A stretch of DNA of 64,000 nt from Neurospora tetrasperma FGSC 2508 (lineage: Eukaryota; Ascomycota; Sordariomycetes; Sordariales; Sordariaceae), in NCBI RefSeq assembly GCF_000213175.1, contig NW_009799179.1, positions 9,308,480-9,372,479 on the forward strand, read 5' to 3'. Below the pieces are notes generated by a model, which was not told the DNA's origin, ran no database searches, and saw only the letters and a list, made by a program, of their open reading frames with translations. The position numbers and the translations under genes were made by a program. Every line of letters starts with the position of its first letter. Within the stretch, counting starts at the first letter, position 1. Of this stretch, positions 37,301 to 47,718 are shown in pieces.

Positions 37301-38471
37301 ACCCCGTTTCGCTGAGAGGTAGGACCTCCCAGTCAACGTCGGACGACATTGGCTCCGGCTCCATTCTGACCAAGACTCGATCTCGTCCTACTGAGCTGCT
37401 CACCCCGAGAGGTCGTGGCCTGTCCATCAACAGCGATTATGTCCCGACTCTGCCGACTCCTGATCTGTCTGGAAGATTTGACCTTTCTCCTACCGGCACT
37501 GGTTCGGCGTTGCCTAGCCCGGGGCAGTATTATCGGGATTATTACTCGGGGTTGTTCAATGGCCATCACTCAAGGGGCAACTCTGCGGCTCCGCTCAGTC
37601 CGGCGGATCCCTCGTCATCTTCGGCACCGAGGTCGGTACCTGCTACGCACGCTACTTCTACCACGGGTGGCTATTCCACCACTCGTCCTACAACTGGTCG
37701 TAGTTTCGACTCGGGCAGTCTACCTCGTCAATCCACCGATTCCTACTCTGCTCAATCCGCCTCCGGCACTCACCACACCAGCCACGGCCATGGAGTCGCC
37801 CACTCAGGCCACACCCTCTCCCGTCGGGGATCCTACACCTCTTCCCACCACAACTACGCCACCAGCGAACCGCGTCGGCAATCCGGTCTCTTCCACTCTG
37901 CGCTACCGATGGACGACGCAGATGAAGTTGATGGGCACCCTGAACTGGAAGCTGGTCCCAGCAATTCTAACCATCATCATGAGATGCAAACTTCGAATGG
38001 TGGCGGAGGCATGTTCATCTCGGCGGAAGCTGCGGCCGAGGCCAATGTCATGTGGTTGGCTGCTAGTCTGTTTGAGTTCAATATCGAGACTACCAAGCAT
38101 GAGGGCGGGTATCCTTATTTGACTTATCAAGCTGGGGAGGTACGTTATCATTTTTTTTTTTTTTTCCCATCTTTCTCTCATCTGTTTCTGTGCTGGGATT
38201 TTGGGGAATTGGATGTCCGCTGCGCTCGGCCTTTTTTTAATTTGCTCGCTTCGCTCGAATTTATCCTCTCCCACTCGTACTCCTTCTCATCTCTTCGCCT
38301 TGCTCAATTTCCCAAAGAATTAAAACCAATGACTAACAAATTCCCGTGTTGCAACAGATCTTTGACGTAGTCGCCGAAAAGGGAGAGCTCTGGCTGGCCA
38401 AGAACCAAGACGATCCCACCAACGTCATCGGCTGGATCTGGAGCAAGCATTTCGCGAAGCTGGCGGAGTAG
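31336..38471 (+). CDS. Rho guanine nucleotide exchange factor with DH, BAR and SH3 domains (Tuba/Gef1-like)
   Basis: Exons 31336-38139 and 38358-38471, intron 218 nt (GTACGT..CAG) in phase 0, 2305 aa. About 1480 N-terminal residues are disordered: a His-rich run near residue 82, a poly-Thr run from an (ACG)n tract near 435, poly-Gln near 1100 and many Ser/Thr-Pro sites. A DH domain follows (about 1490-1740; VIRELIDTEEIFVRDM and SLLIKPMQRLTKYPDIIAHLL). Next is a BAR-like domain (about 1755-1990; YAKLHERFGDEFLKLQ and IKKRAKRRLDYERYM). The C-terminal SH3 (about 2240-2303) is split by the intron and ends KHFAKLAE. DH-BAR-SH3 proteins activate Cdc42 or Rho at membranes during polar growth and septation; the target GTPase here is unknown. 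No PH domain is seen, as expected when BAR replaces it. The first ATG in frame is used. Confidence 0.92.
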
Positions 38472-39936
38472 CAAGTCGCTGGTTTTGAGGTCATGATTGC
38501 TAATGCTCGGGGAAGGGCGGAGAGGGGGAGGACAAGTCGGGAGGAAAGGAGGAGGACGGACGATACCTCCGAGGATAAATAAGGATAAGGATAAGGATAA
38601 GGATAATGATGAATAAGGATTAAGGAAGGAGAAGGAGGAGGGAAAAGGGAGAAGGAGAAATGCGACTGACCAAGAAGAAGAAGAAGAAGAAAGATGATTG
38701 TGATACCTAAGGATTATTCTGGCGGGTGGTTTTCTGCTTCTGCTTCTGCTTCTACTTCTGCTTCTACTTCTCTTTGTCCCAGCGGGTGACAATTTCTACT
38801 AGTTCTGGGCTCGAGTGCGCGAGCCAACCTTGTGTGTGCGCTTCTATTTTTTTTTTCTCTTCGACGGAGATTTTTTTTGCTTCAGGTGTTTTTTTTTTTT
38901 TTTTTTTTTTTCTCTACTCAAGCATGGCGTTTAGAGAGACAAGAGTTTACCCACCAATTCCATTCCCCTTTTTGTTTTTCTCCCTCTCCCTCAAACTTGA
39001 TGAGCACGAGCAAGAAAAAAGACAGGTTTCGGTATGGATTGAGGGACTGACAGACGGCTTTGGCGGGGTGGATGGACGGACGGATGGATGGACGGACGGA
39101 CGGACGGACATACGGGTTCGGCAGGGGATATTTATAGGCGGGGTGGAAGGATGGAACGCAATGGCCCGACTAGTATTTTTTTTTTTTTTTCCTTTCTTTC
39201 TTTCTTTCTTTTCTCCTTTTTTTTTCCTTTTCTCTTTTTAGGTTTTTTTTTTTTTCTAATTCCCAATTTTTCCCAAGAAACGGTGTAAATGGTGAAGGGG
39301 TGCGTGAGTGGGTTTCGGTTTGTCGATAATGACAACGACACGGAGGACACGGAGCACACGGAGGAGCAGGAGGAGCAGGAGCACAACTTGAGTATAAAGT
39401 TACAAGGCAAGGCAGCGAAGGTGAAAGGATAAATGGAAGGATGGAAGGAAAGGAAAGGAAAGGATTTGTAAATCTACCTACCTACCTATGTATGTATGGA
39501 TGGAAGGAAGGAAGGAAGGAAGGCGAGCTGGAACGGGCGGGTGGAGAGATACTACCTAGATAAGGTACCTAGATGTGGGAATAACATAACAGACAAGTAG
39601 GTAGGTACAGGTGGGAGGAGCTTTGAAGATGAAGAGAACCTTGATACCTACCTACTATAACCTAAATAAGTACTATACTATTCTATCATTCCATCTACGT
39701 ATTTACAGTAATAGCCTAAAACATTCTACTATCCAAACATCCTATTGATTAGAGGTATGTTGGGGGAGGGTGACTGCATTTCCTGACTGTGAGTTTCTCA
39801 TATATTTATGGCGTGGCTAGGATAAAAAAGATGGATGATGGAGATGAAAAAGTAGTGGAATAGATTGCTTAAGTGAGTATTGTAGGTAGGTATTGTGTAA
39901 TATCAAATCTCTTAAACATGGATGGATGAGGTTTAT

Positions 39937-39980
39937 AGTTCAGTTCAGTTCAGTTCAGTTCAGTTCAGTTCAGTTCAGTT
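39937..39980. repeat. Microsatellite (AGTTC)n, about 9 copies
   Basis: 44 nt made of perfect AGTTC units, seen directly. Likely length-variable between strains. Confidence 0.95.
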
Positions 39981-40095
39981 TACAAGGCGGTTCGTTATGA
40001 TTCTCACACCTTCTTCTGTATTTGTTATAAATGTGAATGTGAATGTGAATGTAAATACGAATGTAAATCTGCTTGCAATCCAGCTGCTCACTATA

Positions 40096-40130
40096 GTCTG
40101 TCTGTCTATCTGTCTGGCTGGTTGTTTGTT

Positions 40131-40164
<34 letters not shown>

Positions 40165-40170
40165 CCTACC
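40096..40170. repeat. TCTG/TCTA tetranucleotide repeat
   Basis: Imperfect (TCTG)n and (TCTA)n with CTGG and GTTT interruptions, followed by a C-run that leads into the low-quality sequence left of the gap. Confidence 0.85.
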
Positions 40171-40182
40171 TGTATCTATGAC

Positions 40183-40214
40183 CCCCCCCCCCCCCCCTTT
40201 GGCTTTTAGAACAG

Positions 40215-40265
<51 letters not shown>

Positions 40266-40479
40266 AAAAAAGTTGAAACGTACCCCTTTCTTCTTGCGGC
40301 GGGTGTTCAAACCTACATTTTGAAAAAAAAAAAATTAAACAAACCCCCCTTTCTTATTTTTTTTTTGGGACCCCCAAATGTTCCCCCCGGGGTTTTAAAA
40401 ATGAAAACCCCCTGGGGGGGAAGAAATAAATAGGGACCTAACTGGGTGCTTTCCAAAAAAAAAAAAAAAAAAAAAAAAA
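40183..40479. other. Low-quality copy of the sequence right of the gap (probable assembly artefact)
   Basis: This stretch follows the same order of landmarks as 41026-41325: C-run, TTTGG, A-run, ATGTA.GTGA, AAAGTTGAA.CGTACC, GTTCAA, TACATTTTGA, ATTAAACAAACC, GATGTTCC-like, and TAACTGG.TGCTTTC before a terminal A-run. Differences are mostly lengthened homopolymers, typical of poor read ends rather than biological divergence. Confidence 0.8.
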
Positions 40480-41025
40480 NNNNNNNNNNNNNNNNNNNNN
40501 NNNNNNNNNNNNNNNNNNNNNNNNNNNNNNNNNNNNNNNNNNNNNNNNNNNNNNNNNNNNNNNNNNNNNNNNNNNNNNNNNNNNNNNNNNNNNNNNNNNN
40601 NNNNNNNNNNNNNNNNNNNNNNNNNNNNNNNNNNNNNNNNNNNNNNNNNNNNNNNNNNNNNNNNNNNNNNNNNNNNNNNNNNNNNNNNNNNNNNNNNNNN
40701 NNNNNNNNNNNNNNNNNNNNNNNNNNNNNNNNNNNNNNNNNNNNNNNNNNNNNNNNNNNNNNNNNNNNNNNNNNNNNNNNNNNNNNNNNNNNNNNNNNNN
40801 NNNNNNNNNNNNNNNNNNNNNNNNNNNNNNNNNNNNNNNNNNNNNNNNNNNNNNNNNNNNNNNNNNNNNNNNNNNNNNNNNNNNNNNNNNNNNNNNNNNN
40901 NNNNNNNNNNNNNNNNNNNNNNNNNNNNNNNNNNNNNNNNNNNNNNNNNNNNNNNNNNNNNNNNNNNNNNNNNNNNNNNNNNNNNNNNNNNNNNNNNNNN
41001 NNNNNNNNNNNNNNNNNNNNNNNNN
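40480..41025. other. Assembly gap (546 N)
   Basis: A run of unknown bases. It is bordered by an A-run on the left and a C-run on the right. No gene can be called across it. Confidence 0.99.
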
Positions 41026-41063
41026 CCCCCCCCCCCCCCCTTTGGGTTTTGGACCCGAAGTGG

Positions 41064-41103
<40 letters not shown>

Positions 41104-42050
41104 TAAGTGAGAAAAGTTGAAGCGTACCTACTTACTTCATGTCGGTCGGCTGTTCAAGCATACATTTTGAGAAATAAATAATTAAACAAACCACCGTTAC
41201 TTAGTTAGTTATTGTGACGCCAAGATGTTCCTCGCGTGCTTTATAAGTGATAACTCCTTGAGGGTGATGATATAAGTAGGTACGTAACTGGCTGCTTTCA
41301 GAAAAAAAAAAAAAAAAAAAAAAAAAAGAACAGTATATGAAAGCTGACAATAGACTTATTGAAGGAAATCAAAGACAAGACAAGACAAGACAAGACAAAG
41401 CTTTGTTGCGAGGCTTAACTTGGGACCTCGCACACGGTTTTATAGTGTAAGCGAGATAGGCGTCAGGTTGGTATAATACCTACCTATAAATTGAGAATCT
41501 AGTCAACTTTGATGAGGTTCACGGACAGTATTCTTGTACAAGGACTGTGAGACTGGTAGTGTCTTACGTTCTATTGAATGTATGTATATATGAACAAAGT
41601 GGAAGATTTAAGTATCTGTCTGGATTATCTCACATTAGTTGGAGGTACTTGTGTTTGTGTGTTTGCGACATTACATGACTTGAGTTGAGTTGAGCAGTTA
41701 GTTAGTTAGTCAGTCAGTCAGGCAGTCAGTCAGTTAGTTAGTTAGTCAAAGCTGTCGAGAAGGAGAGAGAGAGTTTCCTCATTTTGTTTAACGATTCTCG
41801 TGATGTATCATGATCTCATGTGAAGTGATCCTTAAGTACCTCTAACATCCATCCCAAACATCCCAAGCACTCCCCTCTCCCCCTTCTCCCTCTGACCGCC
41901 TTCCCTAACCTCAAAAACTTCGATACAAAACTCCCAACTCCCAACCTCCAACCTCCTTCCCTAACCTCAACCCAACCAACTCCGATACAAAACTCCCAAC
42001 TCCCCCCCCCCCCGATTCCTTCCAACCCCCAACATCTCAAACCCCAGATA
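41026..42050. other. Intergenic right of the gap, 3' of the MoCo sulfurase gene
   Basis: No gene. It starts with a C-run and a 39-nt A-run, followed by the better-quality version of the left gap flank, a second A-run (41302-41327), (AGACA)n at 41374-41397, and an AGTT/AGTC repeat at 41695-41748. The last 200 nt are C-rich with repeated CCTCCAACC-like and CCCAACTCC-like words (41920-42010). Confidence 0.6.
41695..41748. repeat. AGTT/AGTC tetranucleotide repeat
   Basis: Alternating blocks of AGTT and AGTC units over about 54 nt, seen directly. Confidence 0.9.
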
Positions 42051-44846
42051 TCACAAATAAGAAGGCCTCACCACATCCCCCACCCTAATCTTCACAACTT
42101 TCAAATTACCACTTCCAACACCCCCTTCCGCCTCCTCCTCCCCCTTTTTCTCATCCTCCTGCTGCTGCAATCCCATATGCACCCCAAAAAACACCTTTCC
42201 CTCAAACCTCCTCGTCTTAGTTAGTGTCACAAAGGGTTCGCCTCCTGCAGTTTTGGATCCCGTGGTTTGGTCTATGCAGACCATGTGGCAGCGTCGGCAG
42301 GAGCCTAGCGTTTGAAATTTTGTTTGAAAGCCTGAGGAAGACGGGGTAGAACAAGAAGACGAAGAAGAAAAAGAAGAAGAGTTAAGGATGGTTAGTGATG
42401 ACCAGGTATCTTCTTCGTAGGGATTTAGTATTGGATTGGATTTTTGTTTTGAGGTGGTGGAATGGGAAGGGGTGAAAGGTGAAGCGGCAGGGCTGGAAGG
42501 GGACAAGACAAGATTAGCTCTAAACACCGCTTCCGAAATTGGTCCCGCTACTGCTGCTAAGGGATTGAGAGCAGCGATGGACTCGTTTAAAGCATCGACG
42601 CTGGTACTCGTAATCGCCAAAATCGGACTTTCATTCGATAGCAGTATCCTTCGTGGCTTTGGACCCTGAGCCTCTTGAGTTGGAGTCGCTGACCTTTCGG
42701 TATCCGAATCCGGTGGCGACGGGGGCGTTTCTACTGCTTCAGGCGAAGGGAAAGCGCCCGGCATCATTAGTGCTGGTTTTGTCGGTCTAGCTGGCTTGCT
42801 GCACATCATCGGGCCAGACTGCTGCTGATGTCGCTGTAAATGCGCCTTGGCATGCCTCATCATCCCCTTCCCCTGCCCACCTGGCGGGAACCTGGCCAGC
42901 ACGCACGGTACCCCGAGGACAGTCGAGAAGAAGTCGTTGATTTGTGCTGAAGCGTATGTTTGGGGTGTGATTTCCTCACCGCAGACGCGGGAGGACATGC
43001 CTGATTTTTTGGGGGCGTACATCTTTGGGTTTTTGGACAGGGGGACCGATATCGAGGATGGTAAACGTGACAATGGTGAGACGTCGCCGGCATAAGTAAC
43101 TTGGAGTTCACCCCTAGTGAAATCTAGATTGGGTCGTAAAAGTGCCATGAGAGGGTATCGTTTCTGGCTGAGTGCTTGGCCTGATCCGCGGTGGACTAGA
43201 CACCATTCGCGGTCCCAGACTAGGCCTTCGGAGCGGACTTCCCAGTCGATGCCAGGGGGGACGTGGAAGCCGGCGCAGCTTTTGATGGGGTAGACGACTA
43301 TGCTTTTGATGAAGAGTTCTGGTGTGTTTCGTAGTGAGGGTTCAAGTTTTGTCTCTGGCGGAGGTAAAGTCGGTGGTGTATCCTCGCGGTAAAATTCCTC
43401 CACAAACTGGACAAACCGATCCACGTCCGCTATCGTGCTCATGGTCCCTAGGCTCACTCTGATGATTCCAGTTGGGTTTCCACCCATGGTATCATTATCC
43501 GTTCCGCATCGAAACCCCGAAGAAAAGTTCTGCTTCATCTCCCACGGCTCCAGTCCCAAAGCGGTGGCGATGCCTCCGGGGTTGCACACCCCTCCGGTCC
43601 TGATATGTATGCCCTTTAGCGTTGCCAATTTTTCCACTTCGGCGAGACTGATCCATATCCCTTGTGCGTTTCGGATGTTGAACGCCACCACTGGTCCGCT
43701 GTCTTCCGTCTCAGGATCGGGCGAGTAGATGGCACAAACTGGTTCACCATTCGCATGCCTCAGCGCCTTCAGCCCTTGATATAGCCGCCTAGCCAAAAAT
43801 CCCGTATGGCCCGCTACACGCTCCATCGACTCAAATAGCTTGGCATGAACATCCATAGCGATGTCCAACGCGATGATACTGTGTATCGGTAACGTCCCAT
43901 CCTCCAATCTCTCATGAAGAAATCCATCTTTGGGAGCATGCCATTGCTCCTTTAGACAAACAACCATATCCACCGTCCCACCGCCAAAATATCGTCTAGA
44001 CGAAAAGACATCCTGGGACTCTTTGCGAACAATCAAAGCGCCGAGATTGGGAAAGCCAAAGATTTTGTAAAAAGAGAGGACGACAAAGTCAGGCGCTGTT
44101 TGGGCGTTGGACAAGTCCAAGGGGGAAGATGATACGAGAGCGGCGGCGTCTAGGAGGGTGTAGATCTTTCGTTTGTTGGTTGGCGATTGACACTGCCGAC
44201 GAATCTGGGAAGACCAAGAAAGGGGAAAGCGACGGCCGTCCATGTTGGATTGGGCTGGGTAGGCGAAGAGTATTGGTCTTTCTGCGTCTTCGTTGTTGTC
44301 AAAGGGGTAGCTCCCTGATAACCAGTCTTCCATCTGTCGAGTGTCCAGACAAGCGCTACTTTGAGCCTCTTCCCGGACGCCTACCAGGCTGGTGTGACTG
44401 GCTTGGTGGTAGACATAGTCAAAGCCCGTGGGCAGACATCTCATAGCATCGACAACCAGCTTGATACCGGCTGTGGCGTTGGCGACATAGACGAGATCAA
44501 AGTCGGCTGGGTCGGCGTTGAAGAATTGCAGAGCTCGGAGACGGATGTCTTGGATGCGCTGAGTTGATAGTTGGGAGGAAGCTGAGGCGGAGTGGGGGTT
44601 GCCAAAGAGGTTGGTGGTCATCTCTTGGGCGAAACGGTCCATGAGGGACTTGGGATAGGGGGTGGTGCCGGCATGGTCGAGGTAGATGGAGTCTGTTTGT
44701 TCTGTGTTAGTGGTCTGGTCAAGTTGTTTCGAGATGATTGTAAGGGGCCTACCCTTCAGCATAGGATACTCTTCTTCTCTTATCTTTTCCACGTCGGCAT
44801 GGTAGCCATTGTGCTGTATGTTTAACGAACCCATCTTGGAGAACAT
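42051..44846 (-). CDS. Molybdenum cofactor sulfurase (MOCOS / HxB family)
   Basis: Exon 44846-44753, a 60-nt intron 44752-44693 (GTAGGC, CACTAAC branch, CAG) that keeps the frame open if unspliced, then 44692-42051. The spliced product is 911 aa and reads YPMLKDSIYLDHAGTT, the conserved family start, which supports the intron. The N-terminal NifS-like PLP domain has NATAGIKLVVDA, the PLP lysine in SFYKIFGFPNLGALIV, and the cysteine-bearing GGVCNPGG. The C-terminal MOSC domain begins near KSIVVYPIKSCAGF and ends with FVTLTKTRRFEGKVFFGVHMGL and RVGDVVRP. The enzyme swaps an oxo ligand of Moco for sulfur, activating xanthine dehydrogenase and aldehyde oxidase in the cytosol (hxB in Aspergillus). 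A low-complexity Pro/Ser insertion lies inside MOSC. An in-frame second ATG at 44834 (MGSL) may be the true start. Divergent to cdc6. Confidence 0.95.
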   Translation of the reverse strand: MFSKMGSLNIQHNGYHADVEKIREEEYPMLKGRPLTIISKQLDQTTNTEQTDSIYLDHAGTTPYPKSLMDRFAQEMTTNLFGNPHSASASSQLSTQRIQDIRLRALQFFNADPADFDLVYVANATAGIKLVVDAMRCLPTGFDYVYHQASHTSLVGVREEAQSSACLDTRQMEDWLSGSYPFDNNEDAERPILFAYPAQSNMDGRRFPLSWSSQIRRQCQSPTNKRKIYTLLDAAALVSSSPLDLSNAQTAPDFVVLSFYKIFGFPNLGALIVRKESQDVFSSRRYFGGGTVDMVVCLKEQWHAPKDGFLHERLEDGTLPIHSIIALDIAMDVHAKLFESMERVAGHTGFLARRLYQGLKALRHANGEPVCAIYSPDPETEDSGPVVAFNIRNAQGIWISLAEVEKLATLKGIHIRTGGVCNPGGIATALGLEPWEMKQNFSSGFRCGTDNDTMGGNPTGIIRVSLGTMSTIADVDRFVQFVEEFYREDTPPTLPPPETKLEPSLRNTPELFIKSIVVYPIKSCAGFHVPPGIDWEVRSEGLVWDREWCLVHRGSGQALSQKRYPLMALLRPNLDFTRGELQVTYAGDVSPLSRLPSSISVPLSKNPKMYAPKKSGMSSRVCGEEITPQTYASAQINDFFSTVLGVPCVLARFPPGGQGKGMMRHAKAHLQRHQQQSGPMMCSKPARPTKPALMMPGAFPSPEAVETPPSPPDSDTERSATPTQEAQGPKPRRILLSNESPILAITSTSVDALNESIAALNPLAAVAGPISEAVFRANLVLSPSSPAASPFTPSHSTTSKQKSNPILNPYEEDTWSSLTILNSSSFSSSSSCSTPSSSGFQTKFQTLGSCRRCHMVCIDQTTGSKTAGGEPFVTLTKTRRFEGKVFFGVHMGLQQQEDEKKGEEEAEGGVGSGNLKVVKIRVGDVVRPSYL

Positions 44847-45582
44847 TCAAGTATCACCAAGTCCATCAAGAGACAAACAGTCAACCAACTTTGTTATTTC
44901 TGTGATATCTCTGGGCTATCGACATGGACATCTGATCAGACACTGAGGTGGATGACTTGTCATTGCTTGTGGTCATGATACTTATCGATAAACACAAGCA
45001 AAGGCAGTGGCGTCGCGGGTATTGGAGGTTTAGTTCTCTTATACCGATTCGGGAGGTCCAACGGGACGGAGATCGCCACTTTCCAGCACAGCAAAGTGAA
45101 ACACAGGCGGCGGTCTCCCTGCTTCAGTGGAGGGTTCCCCTGGAATGCCCCTGTGGACACTGTGGGAATAGTGCGGGGGAGTGGATCCGGATCTGGAAGA
45201 GGCCCCGCTTTGACACGAGGCACGCGCCACGAAACGAACTCTCCCCAGCCACAGTCTGTGTGGCTCATGCGCAATGGGGCTTAATTGAAACGCGCAGTGC
45301 AGCGGGGAAGCCGCGTCCAGCACCGAGCTGCAGCCCCACAAATTCGCGGTCGCGTCTCCGCAATGTGGAATGTGCCAGGGGTGGAGCGCGCGAACTGGAA
45401 TTCTACTGGACTTTGGTGCAGTGCGACTGGGACTGCTCAAGGTTCCTCTTTCCACCTTACAACCACACAACCACACAAGTCCATCACCACCATCAACATC
45501 CGCGCATTGTTCTTTCCACACGATTGCCGCTTGTATCTGTGATTGTGCATTGCGACTGGTGTTTTTGACTTGATAAAAAACC
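44847..45582. promoter_or_regulatory. Divergent promoter region of MoCo sulfurase and cdc6
   Basis: 736 bp between head-to-head genes. The cdc6-proximal half contains CACGAAA at 45228-45234, which equals the yeast SCB consensus, and GAAACGCGC at 45287-45295, which resembles an MCB/E2F-type core. Such sites drive G1/S genes in yeasts; use here is inferred from their position 290-355 bp upstream of cdc6. Confidence 0.45.
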
Positions 45583-47718
45583 ATGGCCTCGCCTAGCGCG
45601 ACCACGACTCTGGGAAAGAGGAGAAGGAGCACTAGACTCACAGGTGAGCAACAACTGACGACGACATCCAAGAGTTGCCGTCAACATACTGACAGACCAC
45701 AAGACGAGGAAATCACACTAGGCCCTCTTGCCGTCAAGCGAACAAGACGCTCTCTTCGAATCCACCCAGAGATCCACCATGAGCCCGACCACATCCAAGC
45801 AGAGAAGGAGAAGGCCGCCTCACCACCCAAGCCTGTTGCCGACGAAGACGTTGCGAACCACAAGGAAAACCGCAAGCCCACGGGAGACGAGGAGGAGGAC
45901 AGGATCGAGGCCGAGACACCATCCAAGTCACTTCTCAGAAGGCGCAAATCAGTCATCGCCAGTCCACCAAAGACAGCTCCCGTCACACCTTCCACACCAC
46001 GACACTACGATGTCTTCGCAAGAGTACCAGTCACCACTCCACGCCATCGCGTCATGTCCGTTGGCAAGCTCTCCAGGCGCATGACACCAAGCACGCCCAT
46101 GACACCCGCGGCTTCTCAGACAGTTTACCATCAGGCTCGCCAACTCTTTTCTCGAAGCGCCGATCCCGGGGAACTCGTTGGACGCGACGACGAGCGCGAG
46201 AAGCTCAACACTTTCCTGGATCGCTGCACCACCACCCATCCCAGCGGCTGCCTCTACGTCAGCGGACCTCCTGGAACCGGAAAGAGCGCCATCGTCAACA
46301 AGGTCACCGACAAGTTTGCATCCGAGACATCAACAGTGCGCAAGGCATACATCAACTGCATGAGCATCAAGTCGTCCAAGGATCTCTACGTCACCCTTCT
46401 CGACCAGCTAGCCAGCAAAGATGAAGACAAGGAGGAACTCTCAACCGAAAGCGACGTGGTGGCAGCTCTCCAAAAGCTCATCCTGCCCAAGAAAAAGACC
46501 CAGGATGTCTTCCTCGTGGTGTTGGACGAAATCGACCACATCCTCACCCTCGACCCTGAAAGTCTCTACAGCCTCCTCGAATGGTCACTCGAAAAGAAGA
46601 ACTCGCGCCTCGCCCTGATTGGCATTGCCAACGCGCTCGACCTCACCGACCGCTTCCTGCCGCGCCTCAAGTCGCGCAACCTCAAGCCTGAGCTTCTGCC
46701 CATCCTTCCATACACGGCGCCTCAGGTCAAGAACATCATCATCACACGTCTCAAGAGCCTGCTTCCCGGTGGAACACCCAAGGACCCCAACTACATCCCC
46801 TTTTTCCACCCAGCCGCCATCGAGCTCTGCTCGCGCAAAGTATCCAGCCAAACCGGCGACCTGCGCCGCGCCTTCGAGATTTGCCGCCGCGCCATCGACC
46901 TGGTGGAGTCCGAGATCCGTCTGAAGCACGAAAACGAAGTCAAGGAGCAGATGCTACAGATGTCTCCCTCCAAGAAGCGCGTCCTAGGCGAAAACACCAA
47001 CCTCTCCTCGGCTCCTGCGCCTTCCTCCCTCTTCCGGAGTATCTCCACTGGACCCAGCGCCAGCGTCTCGGCCTCTTTGCTCAAATCTCTACAGGCCTTG
47101 ACACCCGCTACCGCCCCGCGCGTCAGCATCGCCCACCTCAGCAAAGTCACAGCCGCAGCATTCAGCAACGGCACCACTCAACGTCTCAAGACGCTCAACC
47201 TCCAGCAGAAAGCCGCTCTGTGCGCTCTGGTCGCCATCGAGAAACGTAATCGCGCCGCGCAGTCGGAGGCTTTCAACTCTGCTTCAGCCAGTTTCACATC
47301 CACCACCGGCACTCCGTCGAGGAAACAAGAGGCGCCAATTGCTCCGACAGTCAAGACTCTCTATGAAGCGTACACCAAGCTCTGCAAACAGGACTCGCTA
47401 CTTCATCCGCTTTCGTCATCTGAGTTTCGTGAGGTGGTCTCCTCCCTGGAAACTCTCAGTTTGATTACGCCAGTGGACGGCAAGACGGGATCGTTTACTG
47501 CCTTGGGGTATAGCTCGCCTGGAGTGGGGACACCGAAGCGGGGAGGCAAGAAGAAGAAGGATGTGTTTGGGATGGGAGGTGCGCTGGTGGCGGGGGATGA
47601 GAAGAGGGTGGCTAGTTGTGTGGGGGAGAGAGAGGTTGAGCAGACTTTGCTGAAGGACGATGGGGCGGGAGTGGGGATTTTGAGGGGGATCTTGAGTGGG
47701 GAGGCGTTGGATGATTGA
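45583..47718 (+). CDS. cdc6: Cdc6/Cdc18 replication licensing ATPase
   Basis: Single open frame, 711 aa. Cdc6 loads the MCM helicase with ORC and Cdt1 at origins in G1. The N-terminus is basic with many CDK-type S/T-P sites (SPPKTAPVTPSTP, TTPRHR, MTPSTPMTP) and possible cyclin-docking RSLRI. The AAA+ core follows: GRDDEREKL; Walker A GPPGTGKS (228-235, Lys234); Walker B LVVLDEID (Asp315, Glu316); sensor 1 GIANALDLTDRFLPRLKSR; and a sensor-2 region TGDLRRAFEICRRAIDL. The C-terminal winged helix is visible as LYEAYTKLCKQ and the strand preceding FTALGYSS. A candidate intron starts at 45644 (GTGAGC): ending it at CAG 45695 breaks the frame, while ending it at AAG 45703 keeps it and removes 20 residues, so the N-terminus is uncertain. 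The start ATG has a good context (aaccATGG). Confidence 0.93.
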   Translation: MASPSATTTLGKRRRSTRLTGEQQLTTTSKSCRQHTDRPQDEEITLGPLAVKRTRRSLRIHPEIHHEPDHIQAEKEKAASPPKPVADEDVANHKENRKPTGDEEEDRIEAETPSKSLLRRRKSVIASPPKTAPVTPSTPRHYDVFARVPVTTPRHRVMSVGKLSRRMTPSTPMTPAASQTVYHQARQLFSRSADPGELVGRDDEREKLNTFLDRCTTTHPSGCLYVSGPPGTGKSAIVNKVTDKFASETSTVRKAYINCMSIKSSKDLYVTLLDQLASKDEDKEELSTESDVVAALQKLILPKKKTQDVFLVVLDEIDHILTLDPESLYSLLEWSLEKKNSRLALIGIANALDLTDRFLPRLKSRNLKPELLPILPYTAPQVKNIIITRLKSLLPGGTPKDPNYIPFFHPAAIELCSRKVSSQTGDLRRAFEICRRAIDLVESEIRLKHENEVKEQMLQMSPSKKRVLGENTNLSSAPAPSSLFRSISTGPSASVSASLLKSLQALTPATAPRVSIAHLSKVTAAAFSNGTTQRLKTLNLQQKAALCALVAIEKRNRAAQSEAFNSASASFTSTTGTPSRKQEAPIAPTVKTLYEAYTKLCKQDSLLHPLSSSEFREVVSSLETLSLITPVDGKTGSFTALGYSSPGVGTPKRGGKKKKDVFGMGGALVAGDEKRVASCVGEREVEQTLLKDDGAGVGILRGILSGEALDD

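Larger units (their letters stand above)
38472..40182. other. Intergenic, dense in microsatellites, 3' of the RhoGEF
   Basis: No gene. Simple repeats include (GGATAA)n at 38572-38606, TTCTGC-type at 38731-38772, T-runs at 38888-38910 and 39176-39190, (GGAC/GGAT)n at 39069-39110, (GGAA)n at 39501-39522, (AGTTC)n at 39937-39980, GTGAATn near 40031-40068 and (TCTG)n at 40096-40170. TAGGTA motifs occur around 39470-39660. Confidence 0.6.

Noticed and set aside
40446-41120. Frame running through the N gap
   Set aside because: It consists of unknown bases and homopolymers.
45644-45695. 52-nt GTGAGC..CAG intron at the start of cdc6
   Set aside because: Splicing it puts a stop soon after the junction; only the 60-nt AAG version keeps the frame, and it is left as uncertain.
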